Source: Pseudoalteromonas sp. CO133X
GTDB lineage: Bacteria > Pseudomonadota > Gammaproteobacteria > Enterobacterales > Alteromonadaceae
Length of the DNA: 64,000 nucleotides
Assembly: GCA_004208945.1 (NCBI GenBank)
Contig: SGPE01000029.1
Span: forward strand, 124,001-188,000
Direction: 5' to 3'
Made by a program: the position numbers and the translations under genes. Positions 34,516-43,544 of the stretch are shown here, one piece after another. A model generated the notes under the pieces. The model was not told the origin of the DNA and made no database searches. It worked only from the letters and a program-made list of their open reading frames with translations. Within the stretch, counting starts at the first letter, position 1, and each line of letters begins with the position of its first letter.

Positions 34516-36165
34516 ATGGTAAAGCAGTGGTTTAAGTCTGGTTCTCCTTGGATTTGGATGACCGGCGGTGCGGTTAGCATCAGTTTAATCTCGGTTCTTG
34601 GCTTATTAGCCATGATTGCTTGGAAAGGTTTAAGCTTTTTCTGGCCATCAGAAGTTGTGCAGCTTGAGTTACAGGGTTCTGTAGCCAAGCAAACGGTAAT
34701 TGGTGAAATTTATGACCGTGAACTTGTTCCAAAATCTCGTATTGAAGCGACGGGCGTTGATTTATCTCATTACGAAAAAGACGAGTTAGAGCGATTATTA
34801 ATTAAAACCGGTAACCGTGAGTACGTTGATCTGGATTTCCGTTGGGTATTGGAAACGGATATTCAATCGCGTACTGCACCTGCTGCATTAGCGGTATTTG
34901 AACGCAGTAAAAATGGTAATTTTTACGGTTATGTCGAGCAGGTTTTTAAAGATGGTGAAGTGATTACTGAAAATAAAGTTGAAGTACTTTATGAGCTTGT
35001 GGAGCGTGCAGTTGAGTTAAATGACCAAGCACTGGATCTACAAAATGGCGACATTGGTCACATTAACTATGAACTTGAGCGTTTACGTTTAAAAGAAAAA
35101 GCATACCAGCTTGATAATGAACTTACCGATGAGCGTGTCGCTGAGCTTGCACAAGCACGTGCTGAACTTCGTGCTGAGTATTCAGAACTTGAAAAGCAAT
35201 TATTTGCACTACGTAAAGAAGCAAAGCGTGATCAGGTTACAGTTAAAGACATGCGTGGTGAAGTGGTGACTTTACCTCTTTATCAGGTGCTTGATGTATG
35301 GTTCCCGAATGACATGGGGTTCTTTGCTAAGCTTGGTCATTACTTTGCGCAACTAGGTAAGTTTGTATCGGATGACCCACGTGAAGCGAACACGGAAGGG
35401 GGGGTATTCCCTGCCATTTTCGGTACTGTTTTTATGGTACTATTAATGGCTGTTATTGTGACACCATTTGGCGTTGTTGCAGCAATTTATTTACACGAAT
35501 ACGCTGCGAAAAATGCAGTAACTAAGATGATCCGTATCGCGGTAATCAACCTTGCGGGTGTACCATCAATTGTTTACGGTGTATTTGGTCTAGGCTTCTT
35601 CGTATACATGTTAGGTGGCAGTATTGACCAACTATTTTACCCAGAATCATCGCCAAGCCCTGTATTTGGTACACCGGGTGTGATTTGGTCTGCATTAACC
35701 TTAGCGATTTTAACGTTACCTGTTGTTATTGTCTCAACAGAAGAAGGTTTATCACGTATTCCTAGTACAGTACGACATGGCTCATTGGCTCTTGGCGCAA
35801 CTAAAGCAGAGACACTTTGGCGTATCATCATTCCAATGGCAAGCCCTGCGATTATGACAGGTTTAATCCTAGCGGTTGCACGTGCGGCCGGCGAAGTAGC
35901 ACCACTCATGCTGGTAGGTGTTGTGAAGATGGCACCAACATTACCACTTGACGGTAACTTCCCATATGTACATTTAGATAGAAAATTTATGCACTTAGGT
36001 TTCCACATTTATGATGTTGGTTTCCAAAGCCCTAACGTAGAAGCGGCACGTCCGCTGGTATATGCGACGGCATTCTTACTGGTATCAGTAATTATCGCCC
36101 TGAATATCACTGCGATTGGTATTCGTAACCATTTACGCGAAAAGTTTAGAGCTCTTGAGCATTAA
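34516..36165 (+). CDS. pstA: Phosphate ABC transporter permease PstA, enlarged form
   Basis: This 549-residue second permease subunit also exceeds the usual size (about 300 in E. coli). An N-terminal helix is followed by an extracytoplasmic insertion that includes a charged coiled coil at about residues 155-240. The permease core follows, with NLAGVPSIVYGVFGLGFF and the EAA loop near SLALGATKAETL. The start at ATG 34516 uses a GGAG site, while a GTG at 34501 lies right after the pstC stop. Matching insertions in PstC and PstA suggest they contact each other outside the membrane. Confidence 0.93.
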   Translation: MVKQWFKSGSPWIWMTGGAVSISLISVLGLLAMIAWKGLSFFWPSEVVQLELQGSVAKQTVIGEIYDRELVPKSRIEATGVDLSHYEKDELERLLIKTGNREYVDLDFRWVLETDIQSRTAPAALAVFERSKNGNFYGYVEQVFKDGEVITENKVEVLYELVERAVELNDQALDLQNGDIGHINYELERLRLKEKAYQLDNELTDERVAELAQARAELRAEYSELEKQLFALRKEAKRDQVTVKDMRGEVVTLPLYQVLDVWFPNDMGFFAKLGHYFAQLGKFVSDDPREANTEGGVFPAIFGTVFMVLLMAVIVTPFGVVAAIYLHEYAAKNAVTKMIRIAVINLAGVPSIVYGVFGLGFFVYMLGGSIDQLFYPESSPSPVFGTPGVIWSALTLAILTLPVVIVSTEEGLSRIPSTVRHGSLALGATKAETLWRIIIPMASPAIMTGLILAVARAAGEVAPLMLVGVVKMAPTLPLDGNFPYVHLDRKFMHLGFHIYDVGFQSPNVEAARPLVYATAFLLVSVIIALNITAIGIRNHLREKFRALEH

Positions 36166-36191
36166 TACAGAATTTTTATAGGTAGACAGAG

Positions 36192-37019
36192 ATGATTACA
36201 GTTGCACCACAGGTAAACCAAGCAAAAAGCGCGGCAAAACTAGATTTAGATAATCTAACGGCTGAACAAAAAGCATTAGAGATTAAAAACTTAGATCTAT
36301 ACTACGGTGATAAGCAAGCGCTAAGTGGCGTAAATATGAATATTCCGAAAGGTCAGGTAACCGCGTTTATTGGGCCATCAGGTTGTGGTAAATCAACACT
36401 TTTACGTTGTATCAACCGAATGAATGATTTGGTTGATAGCTGTCGTATCGAAGGCGAAATTTTGCTTCAAGGCCACAATATCTATGACAAAAACGTCGAT
36501 GTTGCAGCGCTTCGTAGAAATGTCGGGATGGTTTTCCAACGTCCGAATCCATTTCCAAAATCAATCTACGAAAATGTTGTTTATGGCCTACGCTTACAAG
36601 GTATCAAAGAAAAGCGTAAATTAGACGAAGTGGTTGAACAGTCTTTGCGCGGTGCAGCGTTGTGGGACGAAGTGAAAGACCGCTTACACGATAGTGCATT
36701 TGGTTTGTCTGGTGGTCAGCAACAACGTCTAGTTATTGCTCGCTCAATCGCTATTGAACCTGAAGTACTTCTTCTGGATGAGCCAACGTCAGCACTTGAT
36801 CCAATTTCGACGTTAGTGATCGAAGAGCTAATTAATGATTTAAAGAGCAAGTTTACCGTTGTTATTGTTACTCATAACATGCAACAAGCTGCACGTGTAT
36901 CTGATCAGACAGCGTTTATGTACATGGGTGAGCTGATTGAGTATTCAGATACCAACACGTTATTCACGACGCCAACTAAGAAGAAAACTGAAGACTACAT
37001 CACTGGCCGTTACGGCTAG
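36192..37019 (+). CDS. pstB: Phosphate ABC transporter ATPase PstB
   Basis: This 275-residue cytoplasmic ATPase powers PstCA. Walker A is GPSGCGKST, the ABC signature LSGGQQQR, Walker [13 protein letters not shown], and the switch His lies in VTHNMQQA. An extra N-terminal stretch of about 30 residues precedes the family core ([12 protein letters not shown]). It lies 26 bp after pstA. Confidence 0.97.
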   Translation: MITVAPQVNQAKSAAKLDLDNLTAEQKALEIKNLDLYYGDKQALSGVNMNIPKGQVTAFIGPSGCGKSTLLRCINRMNDLVDSCRIEGEILLQGHNIYDKNVDVAALRRNVGMVFQRPNPFPKSIYENVVYGLRLQGIKEKRKLDEVVEQSLRGAALWDEVKDRLHDSAFGLSGGQQQRLVIARSIAIEPEVLLLDEPTSALDPISTLVIEELINDLKSKFTVVIVTHNMQQAARVSDQTAFMYMGELIEYSDTNTLFTTPTKKKTEDYITGRYG

Positions 37020-37065
37020 CAACTGCCTAGCTTAGTGAACGTCAACGAATTTATAGAGGTAGACA

Positions 37066-37767
37066 ATGGAACATAACATTAATAAACACATTTCAGGTCG
37101 CTTTAATCAAGAGCTTGAGAATGTGCGCAACCATGTTTTAAACATGGGTGGTCTAGTTGAGCAGCAACTAAATAGCGCATTAGATGCAGTAAGCAATGGT
37201 GATGCAGAACTTGCGCAAAAAGTGCGTGAAAATGACTATAAAGTTAATGCGATGGAAGTGAACATTGATGAAGAGTGCACGCGTATTATTGCTCGTCGTC
37301 AGCCAGCTGCCAGTGATTTACGTTTAGTCATTGCCATAGCCAAAACCATTGCTGATTTAGAGCGCATTGGTGATGAAGCAGAGCGGATTGCAAAAGTTGC
37401 TTTAGATTCATTCACTAAAGACCAGCAAGACTTATTAGTGAATATTGAAAATATGGGTCGTCTAGTATCAAAAATGCTTCACGATGTACTTGATGCATTT
37501 GCTCGTATGGATGTGCAATGTGCGTTTGAAGTGCACAAAGAAGACGCCAAAGTTGACCGTGAATATGAAGCTATTACACGTCAAATTATGACATATATGA
37601 TGGAAGACCCACGCTCAATCCCAAAAATTATGGATTTAGTATGGTCTGTACGTTCTTTAGAGCGTATTGGTGACCGTTGTCAAAACATTGCTGAATACAT
37701 TATCTATTTTGTTAACGGCAAAGATATTCGTCATACATCTCAAGAGGATATAGAAAAGTCGCTGTAA
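37066..37767 (+). CDS. phoU: Phosphate signalling protein PhoU
   Basis: This 233-residue all-helical protein couples the Pst transporter to the PhoR/PhoB two-component system and restrains phosphate uptake. Two PhoU repeats carry the metal-binding style motifs around [11 protein letters not shown] and [13 protein letters not shown]. It ends the pst operon, with a hairpin terminator 30 bp downstream. phoB and phoR are not in the window. Confidence 0.95.
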   Translation: MEHNINKHISGRFNQELENVRNHVLNMGGLVEQQLNSALDAVSNGDAELAQKVRENDYKVNAMEVNIDEECTRIIARRQPAASDLRLVIAIAKTIADLERIGDEAERIAKVALDSFTKDQQDLLVNIENMGRLVSKMLHDVLDAFARMDVQCAFEVHKEDAKVDREYEAITRQIMTYMMEDPRSIPKIMDLVWSVRSLERIGDRCQNIAEYIIYFVNGKDIRHTSQEDIEKSL

Positions 37768-37796
37768 ATTATCCGCTACTTTTCAATATTTAACCG

Positions 37797-37822
37797 AGCG
37801 GCCCAGTGGCCGCTTTGTCTAT
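37797..37822 (+). terminator. Terminator of the pst-phoU operon
   Basis: AGCGGCC (37797-37803) and GGCCGCT (37808-37814) form a strong 7-bp GC stem with loop CAGT, followed by a short T-rich tail. Confidence 0.78.
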
Positions 37823-37918
37823 TATTGGTTATGTAAGGCAGAAAAAGCGTTCACAATCGAACACAATGCTGTAAAATTCGAACCTGCCAAAGCATACTAA
37901 TTTATTAAAGGGTCAGTT

Positions 37919-38596
37919 ATGCCTACAAATGCATTTTTAGGGGTATTTGCTAAATCTCCTATTAAGCCTATGGAAGATCACATTAAGAAAGTACATCAAG
38001 CAAGTAAGGCCTTGATCCCTTTCTTTAATCACGTTTTTAAAGAAGAGTGGAAAGAAGCGGAAGAAATCCGTCTAAACATTCGTAATTTAGAGCGTGAAGC
38101 GGATGACATGAAACGTGATATTCGCCTTCAACTACCGCGTGGCTTATTTATGCCAGTCGAGCGTACCGATTTACTTGAACTTGTTACTCAACAAGACAAA
38201 ATAGCGAATAAAGCGAAAGATATTGCAGGGCGTGTCGTTGGTCGAGAAATGACTATTCCTGCTGAAATTCAAGAAGATTTCCTTGCTTATGTTGTTCGCT
38301 GTGTTGATGCAACTAAACAGGCATCAAAAGCAATTAATGAGCTAGATGAGCTATTAGAAACGGGCTTTAAAGGTCGTGAAGTTACTTTAGTTGAAAAAAT
38401 GCTCGTTGAGTTGGACGCAATTGAACAAGACACGGATGACATGCAAATTAAAATACGCCGTCAATTGCGCGCCGTCGAAAATGAACTTAACCCTATTGAT
38501 GCAATGTTCTTATACAAGATCATTGAATGGGTTGGCGACTTAGCTGATATTGCTGAGCGCGTAGGTTCTCGTCTTGAGCTGATGTTAGCTCGATAA
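37919..38596 (+). CDS. DUF47/TIGR00153 PhoU-like protein
   Basis: This 225-residue helical protein belongs to the PhoU-related DUF47 family, which nearly always sits beside Pit phosphate transporters and is thought to regulate them. The start (ATG 37919) has an AAAGGG site. The pit gene follows 42 bp downstream on the same strand, so they form an operon separate from pst. Two different PhoU-type regulators therefore lie next to each other, each beside its own transporter. Confidence 0.9.
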   Translation: MPTNAFLGVFAKSPIKPMEDHIKKVHQASKALIPFFNHVFKEEWKEAEEIRLNIRNLEREADDMKRDIRLQLPRGLFMPVERTDLLELVTQQDKIANKAKDIAGRVVGREMTIPAEIQEDFLAYVVRCVDATKQASKAINELDELLETGFKGREVTLVEKMLVELDAIEQDTDDMQIKIRRQLRAVENELNPIDAMFLYKIIEWVGDLADIAERVGSRLELMLAR

Positions 38597-38638
38597 TTTA
38601 AAATCAGTTCAAATACGAAAAATTAAAGGTTTCACACA

Positions 38639-39907
38639 ATGGATATCATTGCAAATTACGGCACGTTTTTAGTTTTAATTGCCGCAGCAGTCGGTTTCTT
38701 CATGGCTTATGGTATTGGCGCGAATGATGTAGCTAATGCGATGGGTACATCAGTAGGTTCAAAAGCACTTACTATTAAACAAGCAATCATCATTGCCATG
38801 GTGTTTGAATTCGCAGGTGCTTATCTTGCCGGTGGTGAGGTAACCTCTACCATTCGTAAAGGTATTATCGACGCGGCACCATTTGCAGACATACCTGAGC
38901 TTATGATTCTTGGTATGATCGCCGCATTATTTGCTGCTGGTAGCTGGTTATTGATTGCCTCTTTCCTTGGCTGGCCAGTATCGACTACTCACTCAATTAT
39001 CGGTGCTATTATAGGCTTTGCGCTTGTTGCGGTAGGTAGCGAAGCAATTCAATGGAATAAGGTAATGGGCATTGTAGGTAGTTGGATTGTCACGCCTGCA
39101 ATTTCAGGCTTTATTGCTTACCTCATTTTCATGAGTGCGCAAAAGCTCATCTTTGATACCGATGCACCACTTAAAAATGCCAAGCGTTATGTGCCTGTAT
39201 ACATGGGTCTTGCGGGCTTCATTATGTCACTTGTTACAATCAAGAAAGGCTTGAAGCATATTGGTATTAACTTAGGTGCCGTTGAAGGCTATGCGCTTTC
39301 AATCGCCATTGCGGTCGTGGTTGGTATTATCGGTAAGTTTGCGATTTCGCGTCTTAAAATCGACCCTAAAGCTGACAAGAAAATGCAGTTCAACAACGTT
39401 GAGAAAGTGTTCGCAGTACTGATGGTACTAACAGCATGTTGTATGGCATTCGCACATGGTTCAAACGACGTTGCTAACGCGATTGGTCCACTTGCTGCTG
39501 TTGTTAATATTGTGGAGCACAACGGTGAAATCGCGAAGAAAGCGGCTATCGCATGGTGGATTTTACCGTTAGGCGGCTTAGGTATTGTTGCTGGTCTTGC
39601 TATTTTGGGTAAGAAAGTAATTAAGACAATTGGTGAAGGTATCACTCACTTAACACCAAGCCGTGGTTTTGCTGCTGAGCTAGCTGCTGCTTCTACAGTT
39701 GTTATCGCTTCAGGTACGGGTTTGCCTATCTCGACGACACAAACACTGGTTGGTGCGGTATTAGGTGTTGGTATGGCACGTGGTATTGCGGCACTTAACA
39801 TGGGTGTTGTAAGAAACATTGTAGTTTCTTGGGTAATTACATTGCCAGTTGGCGCAGCCCTTGCTATTGTTATTTTCTACGTACTGAGAACTGCCTTTGG
39901 GGTATAA
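38639..39907 (+). CDS. pit: Low-affinity inorganic phosphate transporter (Pit family)
   Basis: This 422-residue inner membrane protein has about ten to twelve helices. The two family signatures are clear: GANDVANAMGTSVGS near the N-terminus and GSNDVANAIGPLAAV in the second half. It imports metal-phosphate or phosphate with protons or sodium. The DUF47 gene precedes it. A terminator follows at 39935. Constitutive phosphate supply alongside the inducible Pst system is the usual arrangement. Confidence 0.95.
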   Translation: MDIIANYGTFLVLIAAAVGFFMAYGIGANDVANAMGTSVGSKALTIKQAIIIAMVFEFAGAYLAGGEVTSTIRKGIIDAAPFADIPELMILGMIAALFAAGSWLLIASFLGWPVSTTHSIIGAIIGFALVAVGSEAIQWNKVMGIVGSWIVTPAISGFIAYLIFMSAQKLIFDTDAPLKNAKRYVPVYMGLAGFIMSLVTIKKGLKHIGINLGAVEGYALSIAIAVVVGIIGKFAISRLKIDPKADKKMQFNNVEKVFAVLMVLTACCMAFAHGSNDVANAIGPLAAVVNIVEHNGEIAKKAAIAWWILPLGGLGIVAGLAILGKKVIKTIGEGITHLTPSRGFAAELAAASTVVIASGTGLPISTTQTLVGAVLGVGMARGIAALNMGVVRNIVVSWVITLPVGAALAIVIFYVLRTAFGV

Positions 39908-39934
39908 AAAAGTACTAACAGACTTTTAGCTTGA

Positions 39935-39973
39935 AAAGATCTCAATGCCCTAGGTATTGGGGTCTTTTTATTT
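39935..39973 (+). terminator. Terminator after pit
   Basis: A 12-bp stem with some G-T pairs (GATCTCAATGCC against GGTATTGGGGTC, loop CTA) is followed by TTTTTATTT. It lies just before the oxyR start, so oxyR needs its own promoter inside or before it. Confidence 0.75.
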
Positions 39974-39992
39974 GCAGGTAGTAAAAAAGAGT

Positions 39993-40928
39993 ATGAATAA
40001 CTTACCAAGTATTAAACAACTACAGTATTTACTAGCAGTCCATCAATATCAGCATTTTGGTCGTGCTGCGAGCGCGTGTTTTATTGGCCAATCTACATTA
40101 AGTAGTGCTATTCAAAATCTAGAGGAAACTCTGGGTTGTCAGTTGATTGAGCGAGAAAATCGCAGCTTAATGTTCACGGCAATCGGTGAAGAGGTCGTCG
40201 AGAAAGCACGTAAAATCATTGATGATACTTTAAGTTTAAAAGAGCTAACGAAAAGCTTCCTTACCCCCTTAAGTGGCACGTTGACATTAGGGGTTATTCC
40301 TACCATTGCCAGTTTTATTGCAGCGCCTTTGTATCATTTCTGCAAGCAAACCTTTACCGAGTTAGAGTTAATTTTGGTTGAGGATACCAGCGATAAATTA
40401 CTTGATAAGTTAGAGCATGGGCAAATTGATATGGCACTGCTCGCATTGCCGTACGATACTGAAAAATTTCACACCCAAGTGCTTGCCAAAGATCACTTCA
40501 GCTTAGTGCACCATAAAGATTACACGCCAGCTAATGGTGTCGAAGATTTTAATTTACTACCCGATGCCAGTGTCTTTTTATTAGAACGTGAGCATTGTAT
40601 GACAGGCCATGCATTAAGTGCTTGCCATTTAAATCGCTCAAGCTGCATTAACCCGTTTGAGGCAGCAAGCTTACACACTTTACTTAGTATGGTAGAGCAT
40701 CAACTTGGTGTTACCTTCTTACCACAAATGGCGATCAATGCGGGCATTTTAGATAAGAAAGAGATGGTCGCAACACCTTCACAAGCTGATGCCTATCGTG
40801 ACATAGGTATTGTGTGGCGAAAAACCACTGGGCGTATTAGGGACTTCAGACTATTTAGTCAACAGTTGGAGTTGTTTCTTAATAAGCAATGTAGCTTAGA
40901 CGGTCAATGCGATAAAAACCCCAAATAA
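39993..40928 (+). CDS. oxyR: LysR-type peroxide sensor OxyR
   Basis: This 311-residue regulator has an N-terminal LysR helix-turn-helix (AASACFIGQSTLSSAIQNLEETLG). The redox cysteines Cys202 and Cys211 keep the nine-residue spacing of E. coli Cys199 and Cys208 (HCMTGHALSAC), which form a disulfide with hydrogen peroxide. The start at ATG 39993 matches the family N-terminus. No catalase, ahpC or dps gene is adjacent, so its targets lie elsewhere. Confidence 0.93.
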   Translation: MNNLPSIKQLQYLLAVHQYQHFGRAASACFIGQSTLSSAIQNLEETLGCQLIERENRSLMFTAIGEEVVEKARKIIDDTLSLKELTKSFLTPLSGTLTLGVIPTIASFIAAPLYHFCKQTFTELELILVEDTSDKLLDKLEHGQIDMALLALPYDTEKFHTQVLAKDHFSLVHHKDYTPANGVEDFNLLPDASVFLLEREHCMTGHALSACHLNRSSCINPFEAASLHTLLSMVEHQLGVTFLPQMAINAGILDKKEMVATPSQADAYRDIGIVWRKTTGRIRDFRLFSQQLELFLNKQCSLDGQCDKNPK

Positions 40929-40948
40929 AAATTTGGGGTTTTTTATTA
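40915..40948. terminator. Terminator after oxyR
   Basis: AAAAACCCCAAAT and ATTTGGGGTTTTT form a 13-bp stem with a 4-base loop that overlaps the oxyR stop codon. Confidence 0.92.
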
Positions 40949-41028
40949 TTTAAACAAACTATTTTTTTCCTTCCCTCGACTAACATAATAACAAAACCAT
41001 TAAAGGCAGATCAGATGACGAGGCTAGT

Positions 41029-41571
41029 GTGTTTTTTCAATCACTTGAAACATTAATTGCCAAGGCGCAACAGGGCAATAAACGAGCGTGGTTGAAATTA
41101 GTCAAACAACACGAAACACAGGTATATAACTATTGCTTACGGATGTTAAGCCATCCTGATGATGCAATGGACTTGATGCAAGAAGTATTTATTTCTGTGT
41201 ACAAGAGTTTACCGAGCTTTCGTGGTGAATCGAGTTTCAATACTTGGCTTTATCAAATCGTGCACCGGCGTAGTGTTGAATATTATCGCCGTCGTAAACT
41301 GCATCAAAGCTTGGATGGTGTGCCAGAAGAAAGTTGTGAGCATAGCGAATTAGAGACTAATCAATTGCAATACCAGCAGCATCATGAACTCAAAGAGATG
41401 ATGAACAATTTACCCTGGGAGCAACGTTTGGTTGTGGAGTTAAAATTTTTTCAGCACTGTACATTCGAAGAGATAGCTGAGCAATTAGGTATTTCGACCA
41501 ATACAGCTAAATCAAGACTATACAGTGCATTGGGCAAGTTAAAAGTGCATTTGGAGGCCGTAGATGGCTAA
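41029..41571 (+). CDS. ECF-type RNA polymerase sigma factor
   Basis: This 180-residue sigma-70 family factor has region 2 (YCLRMLSHPDDAMDLMQEVFISVYKSLPSFRG) and region 4 (CTFEEIAEQLGISTNTAKSRLYSALGKLK). It starts with GTG at 41029 behind a GAGG site. The next gene overlaps its end by 8 bp and encodes a single-pass membrane protein that should act as anti-sigma factor. The signal and target promoters are unknown. I do not assign it to rpoE, because the RseA/RseB genes are absent. Confidence 0.9.
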   Translation: MFFQSLETLIAKAQQGNKRAWLKLVKQHETQVYNYCLRMLSHPDDAMDLMQEVFISVYKSLPSFRGESSFNTWLYQIVHRRSVEYYRRRKLHQSLDGVPEESCEHSELETNQLQYQQHHELKEMMNNLPWEQRLVVELKFFQHCTFEEIAEQLGISTNTAKSRLYSALGKLKVHLEAVDG

Positions 41572-42163
41572 TTTAGATTCATTATTTACCGCATGGTTAG
41601 AAGGTGAAAGCCTGACAGACGAACAAATTGAATTGTTACAAGCCAATGCTGAGTATGCATTAATGATGAACAATGCAAGTAAGTGGCAACAGCAAAGCCA
41701 AGAGTATGAAACAGTACCCGTTCCTCACTGGGACAGAGAATCAAGCATGCCAAAAGTACAAAAATCGCATCTGTTTTTTGGTTCAGGGATGTGGGCGATG
41801 GCTGCCTCAATTGCATTATGTGCTTGGCTATTTATGAGCAATCCGCAACAAGGAAATCAGCAGTTACTTGAACAAGTGGCAAAGCAAACGAATTTGTTAG
41901 AGTCGCAGCAAAAGCAAATTGATCAGTTACAAAATATTTTAACGGCGCAAAACCAAGTACAGCAGCAACATATGTATCAACTAGCCAAAGAAGCAATCAA
42001 AACAGGGCGAATAGAGCGCCAAGAAGATATTGCCAGCGTGCTTGCGTATATCAAAACGCAGCGTGCTCAAGACCAAGCATATTTGCGTATGCAGTTGAAT
42101 GATTTAGCAGAGCAAGTGGACGGCAGGCCATTGCCAACCGTTGCCAACAATGTGGAGTATTAA
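41564..42163 (+). CDS. Putative membrane anti-sigma factor
   Basis: This 199-residue protein has a short cytoplasmic N-terminus (about 75 residues), one membrane helix (about 77-95, MWAMAASIALCAWLF) and a Gln-rich periplasmic coiled coil. That topology is typical of anti-sigma factors for ECF sigmas. No zinc-binding HxxxCxxC motif is visible, so it is not a ZAS-type protein. It is translationally coupled to the sigma gene and is followed one base later by the coiled-coil gene. Confidence 0.75.
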   Translation: MANLDSLFTAWLEGESLTDEQIELLQANAEYALMMNNASKWQQQSQEYETVPVPHWDRESSMPKVQKSHLFFGSGMWAMAASIALCAWLFMSNPQQGNQQLLEQVAKQTNLLESQQKQIDQLQNILTAQNQVQQQHMYQLAKEAIKTGRIERQEDIASVLAYIKTQRAQDQAYLRMQLNDLAEQVDGRPLPTVANNVEY

Positions 42164-42164
42164 A

Positions 42165-43079
42165 ATGTCAAAGAACATGATAACCAGTGCAGTGCTATTG
42201 TTATGTGGTATAGCAGTCAACCCTGTGTCTGCCCAAAGTACTGAAGAGTTAGATCGAATCCAGCGTGAAGTCGGGATCATGGAAAAAATCCTAACAGCGG
42301 CTCTAAAGCAGGATACAGATAACAAAGTCAGAAATGTCTCAGCAAGTTATTTACAGCACCAAGGTGTGGTATTTAGCTTTGACGTGCGAAGCCATTCTCG
42401 CTGGTCAAGTGTATTCGCATCCGTGCCCGATGCACCACTTCCACCGCTGCCTGACATTGACTTTGAAGAGATCAGCGAAATTGAAGTATTAGGTGAACAT
42501 GTACAAGTTATTAGCGATGCCGTTGTTGTTAAAACGCAAGAAGCCTATCAACACGCGATGGAGGTGATGCGTGAAAGCGCAGAGCGTGTGCGCGAAGTTG
42601 CAGAGCAAGAGCGTGATGTTAGTCGAGAAATTCGTGATCTTGAGCGTGAAAAACGTGACCTTGAGTTTGATCGCCGCCACGATAAAGATGCCAAAGAACA
42701 AGAGCTTGAACAGCGCAAAAAAGAGCTGCAAGCATCAATTAAGGAGCTGGAAAAACAGCAGCAAAAGTTGTCTTTACAGCAACAAGCAATGCGTAAAGAG
42801 TTAGCGGAAAAAAAACAAGCACGTATTACAGAGCAAAAACAGCAGTTGGCAGAGCTTACACAGCGGGTGGATAAAAGCTTGTCACTGACTTTATGTGATT
42901 ACGGTAGTGGATTAAGAACGCTGCCGAATGATGAACATGTTAGTTTTATTATTCGTGGTATTAGCGAAAATAAGGGCGAGCAAATTAAAGTGTTTAAAAA
43001 ATCAGACATTAAAAAATGTGTGGTGGGTGATATTAAAGCAGATGCCTTACTTAATCGCGCAACCCAGTATGAGTTTTAA
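42165..43079 (+). CDS. Exported coiled-coil protein of the ECF cassette
   Basis: This 304-residue protein starts at ATG 42165 behind a GGAG site and has a signal peptide (about 1-25, VSA-QS). A globular part (about 25-125) precedes a long, highly charged coiled coil (about 125-240, rich in Glu, Arg, Lys and Gln). A C-terminal part with two cysteines (LCDYGSG and KKCVVGD) follows. Its position directly after the anti-sigma gene suggests a periplasmic regulator or the main target of the sigma factor. I do not recognise the family. Confidence 0.7.
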   Translation: MSKNMITSAVLLLCGIAVNPVSAQSTEELDRIQREVGIMEKILTAALKQDTDNKVRNVSASYLQHQGVVFSFDVRSHSRWSSVFASVPDAPLPPLPDIDFEEISEIEVLGEHVQVISDAVVVKTQEAYQHAMEVMRESAERVREVAEQERDVSREIRDLEREKRDLEFDRRHDKDAKEQELEQRKKELQASIKELEKQQQKLSLQQQAMRKELAEKKQARITEQKQQLAELTQRVDKSLSLTLCDYGSGLRTLPNDEHVSFIIRGISENKGEQIKVFKKSDIKKCVVGDIKADALLNRATQYEF

Positions 43080-43101
43080 AGTGGTAAAAACCTTACTAAC
43101 A

Positions 43102-43127
43102 AAAAGCAGCCTATAGCGGCTGCTTTT
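43102..43127. terminator. Bidirectional terminator between convergent genes
   Basis: AAAAGCAGCC (43102-43111) and GGCTGCTTTT (43118-43127) form a 10-bp stem with a 6-base loop. Confidence 0.9.
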
Positions 43128-43314
43128 CATCCATTGTAAAAGGTTTTAAGTTAGGTAAGAAGAGTAAGTAAACCCATACAACCAGATTAAAGTAGGGCAC
43201 TAGCCCTAAGCTTGTGAATACTTTAACTGGGTACCCCTTAAAAGTTGCATTACGGTAACATTGATAAGCTATCCCTAGGTTAATGATCAGCAACAAAACG
43301 ATTAATTGTGTCAT
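43111..43314 (-). CDS. Small two-helix membrane protein
   Basis: This 67-residue protein has two hydrophobic helices (about 3-20 and 33-53). The ATG at 43314 has a GGAG site 6 bp upstream; a GTG at 43317 is less likely. Its function is unknown. It lies alone between the ECF cassette and the GGDEF-EAL gene, with a shared terminator. Confidence 0.65.
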   Translation of the reverse strand: MTQLIVLLLIINLGIAYQCYRNATFKGYPVKVFTSLGLVPYFNLVVWVYLLFLPNLKPFTMDEKQPL

Positions 43315-43544
43315 CACTTTCTCCTTTATACCGATAATACATGAACTTAACGATGTTAAGTTATTTTCAGTATGTATAATCTAATAATTAATGTCATGTT
43401 TTTTTGGTTGTATCACCATAAAAGCGTGACATTTTGTGTTGGTGTGAATTAATTATAGATGAGTATTATCAGGATGAAAGTTAAAAAACCAATAAAATTG
43501 TTTAAAAATGTATCAATTTTAGGTGCGCGTTTGCTAGCTAATTG
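43315..43544. other. Intergenic AT-rich stretch
   Basis: This 230-bp region before the small membrane protein gene contains no open frame, repeat or RNA structure that I can support. It should hold that gene's promoter and the downstream end of the GGDEF-EAL gene's transcript. Confidence 0.4.
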
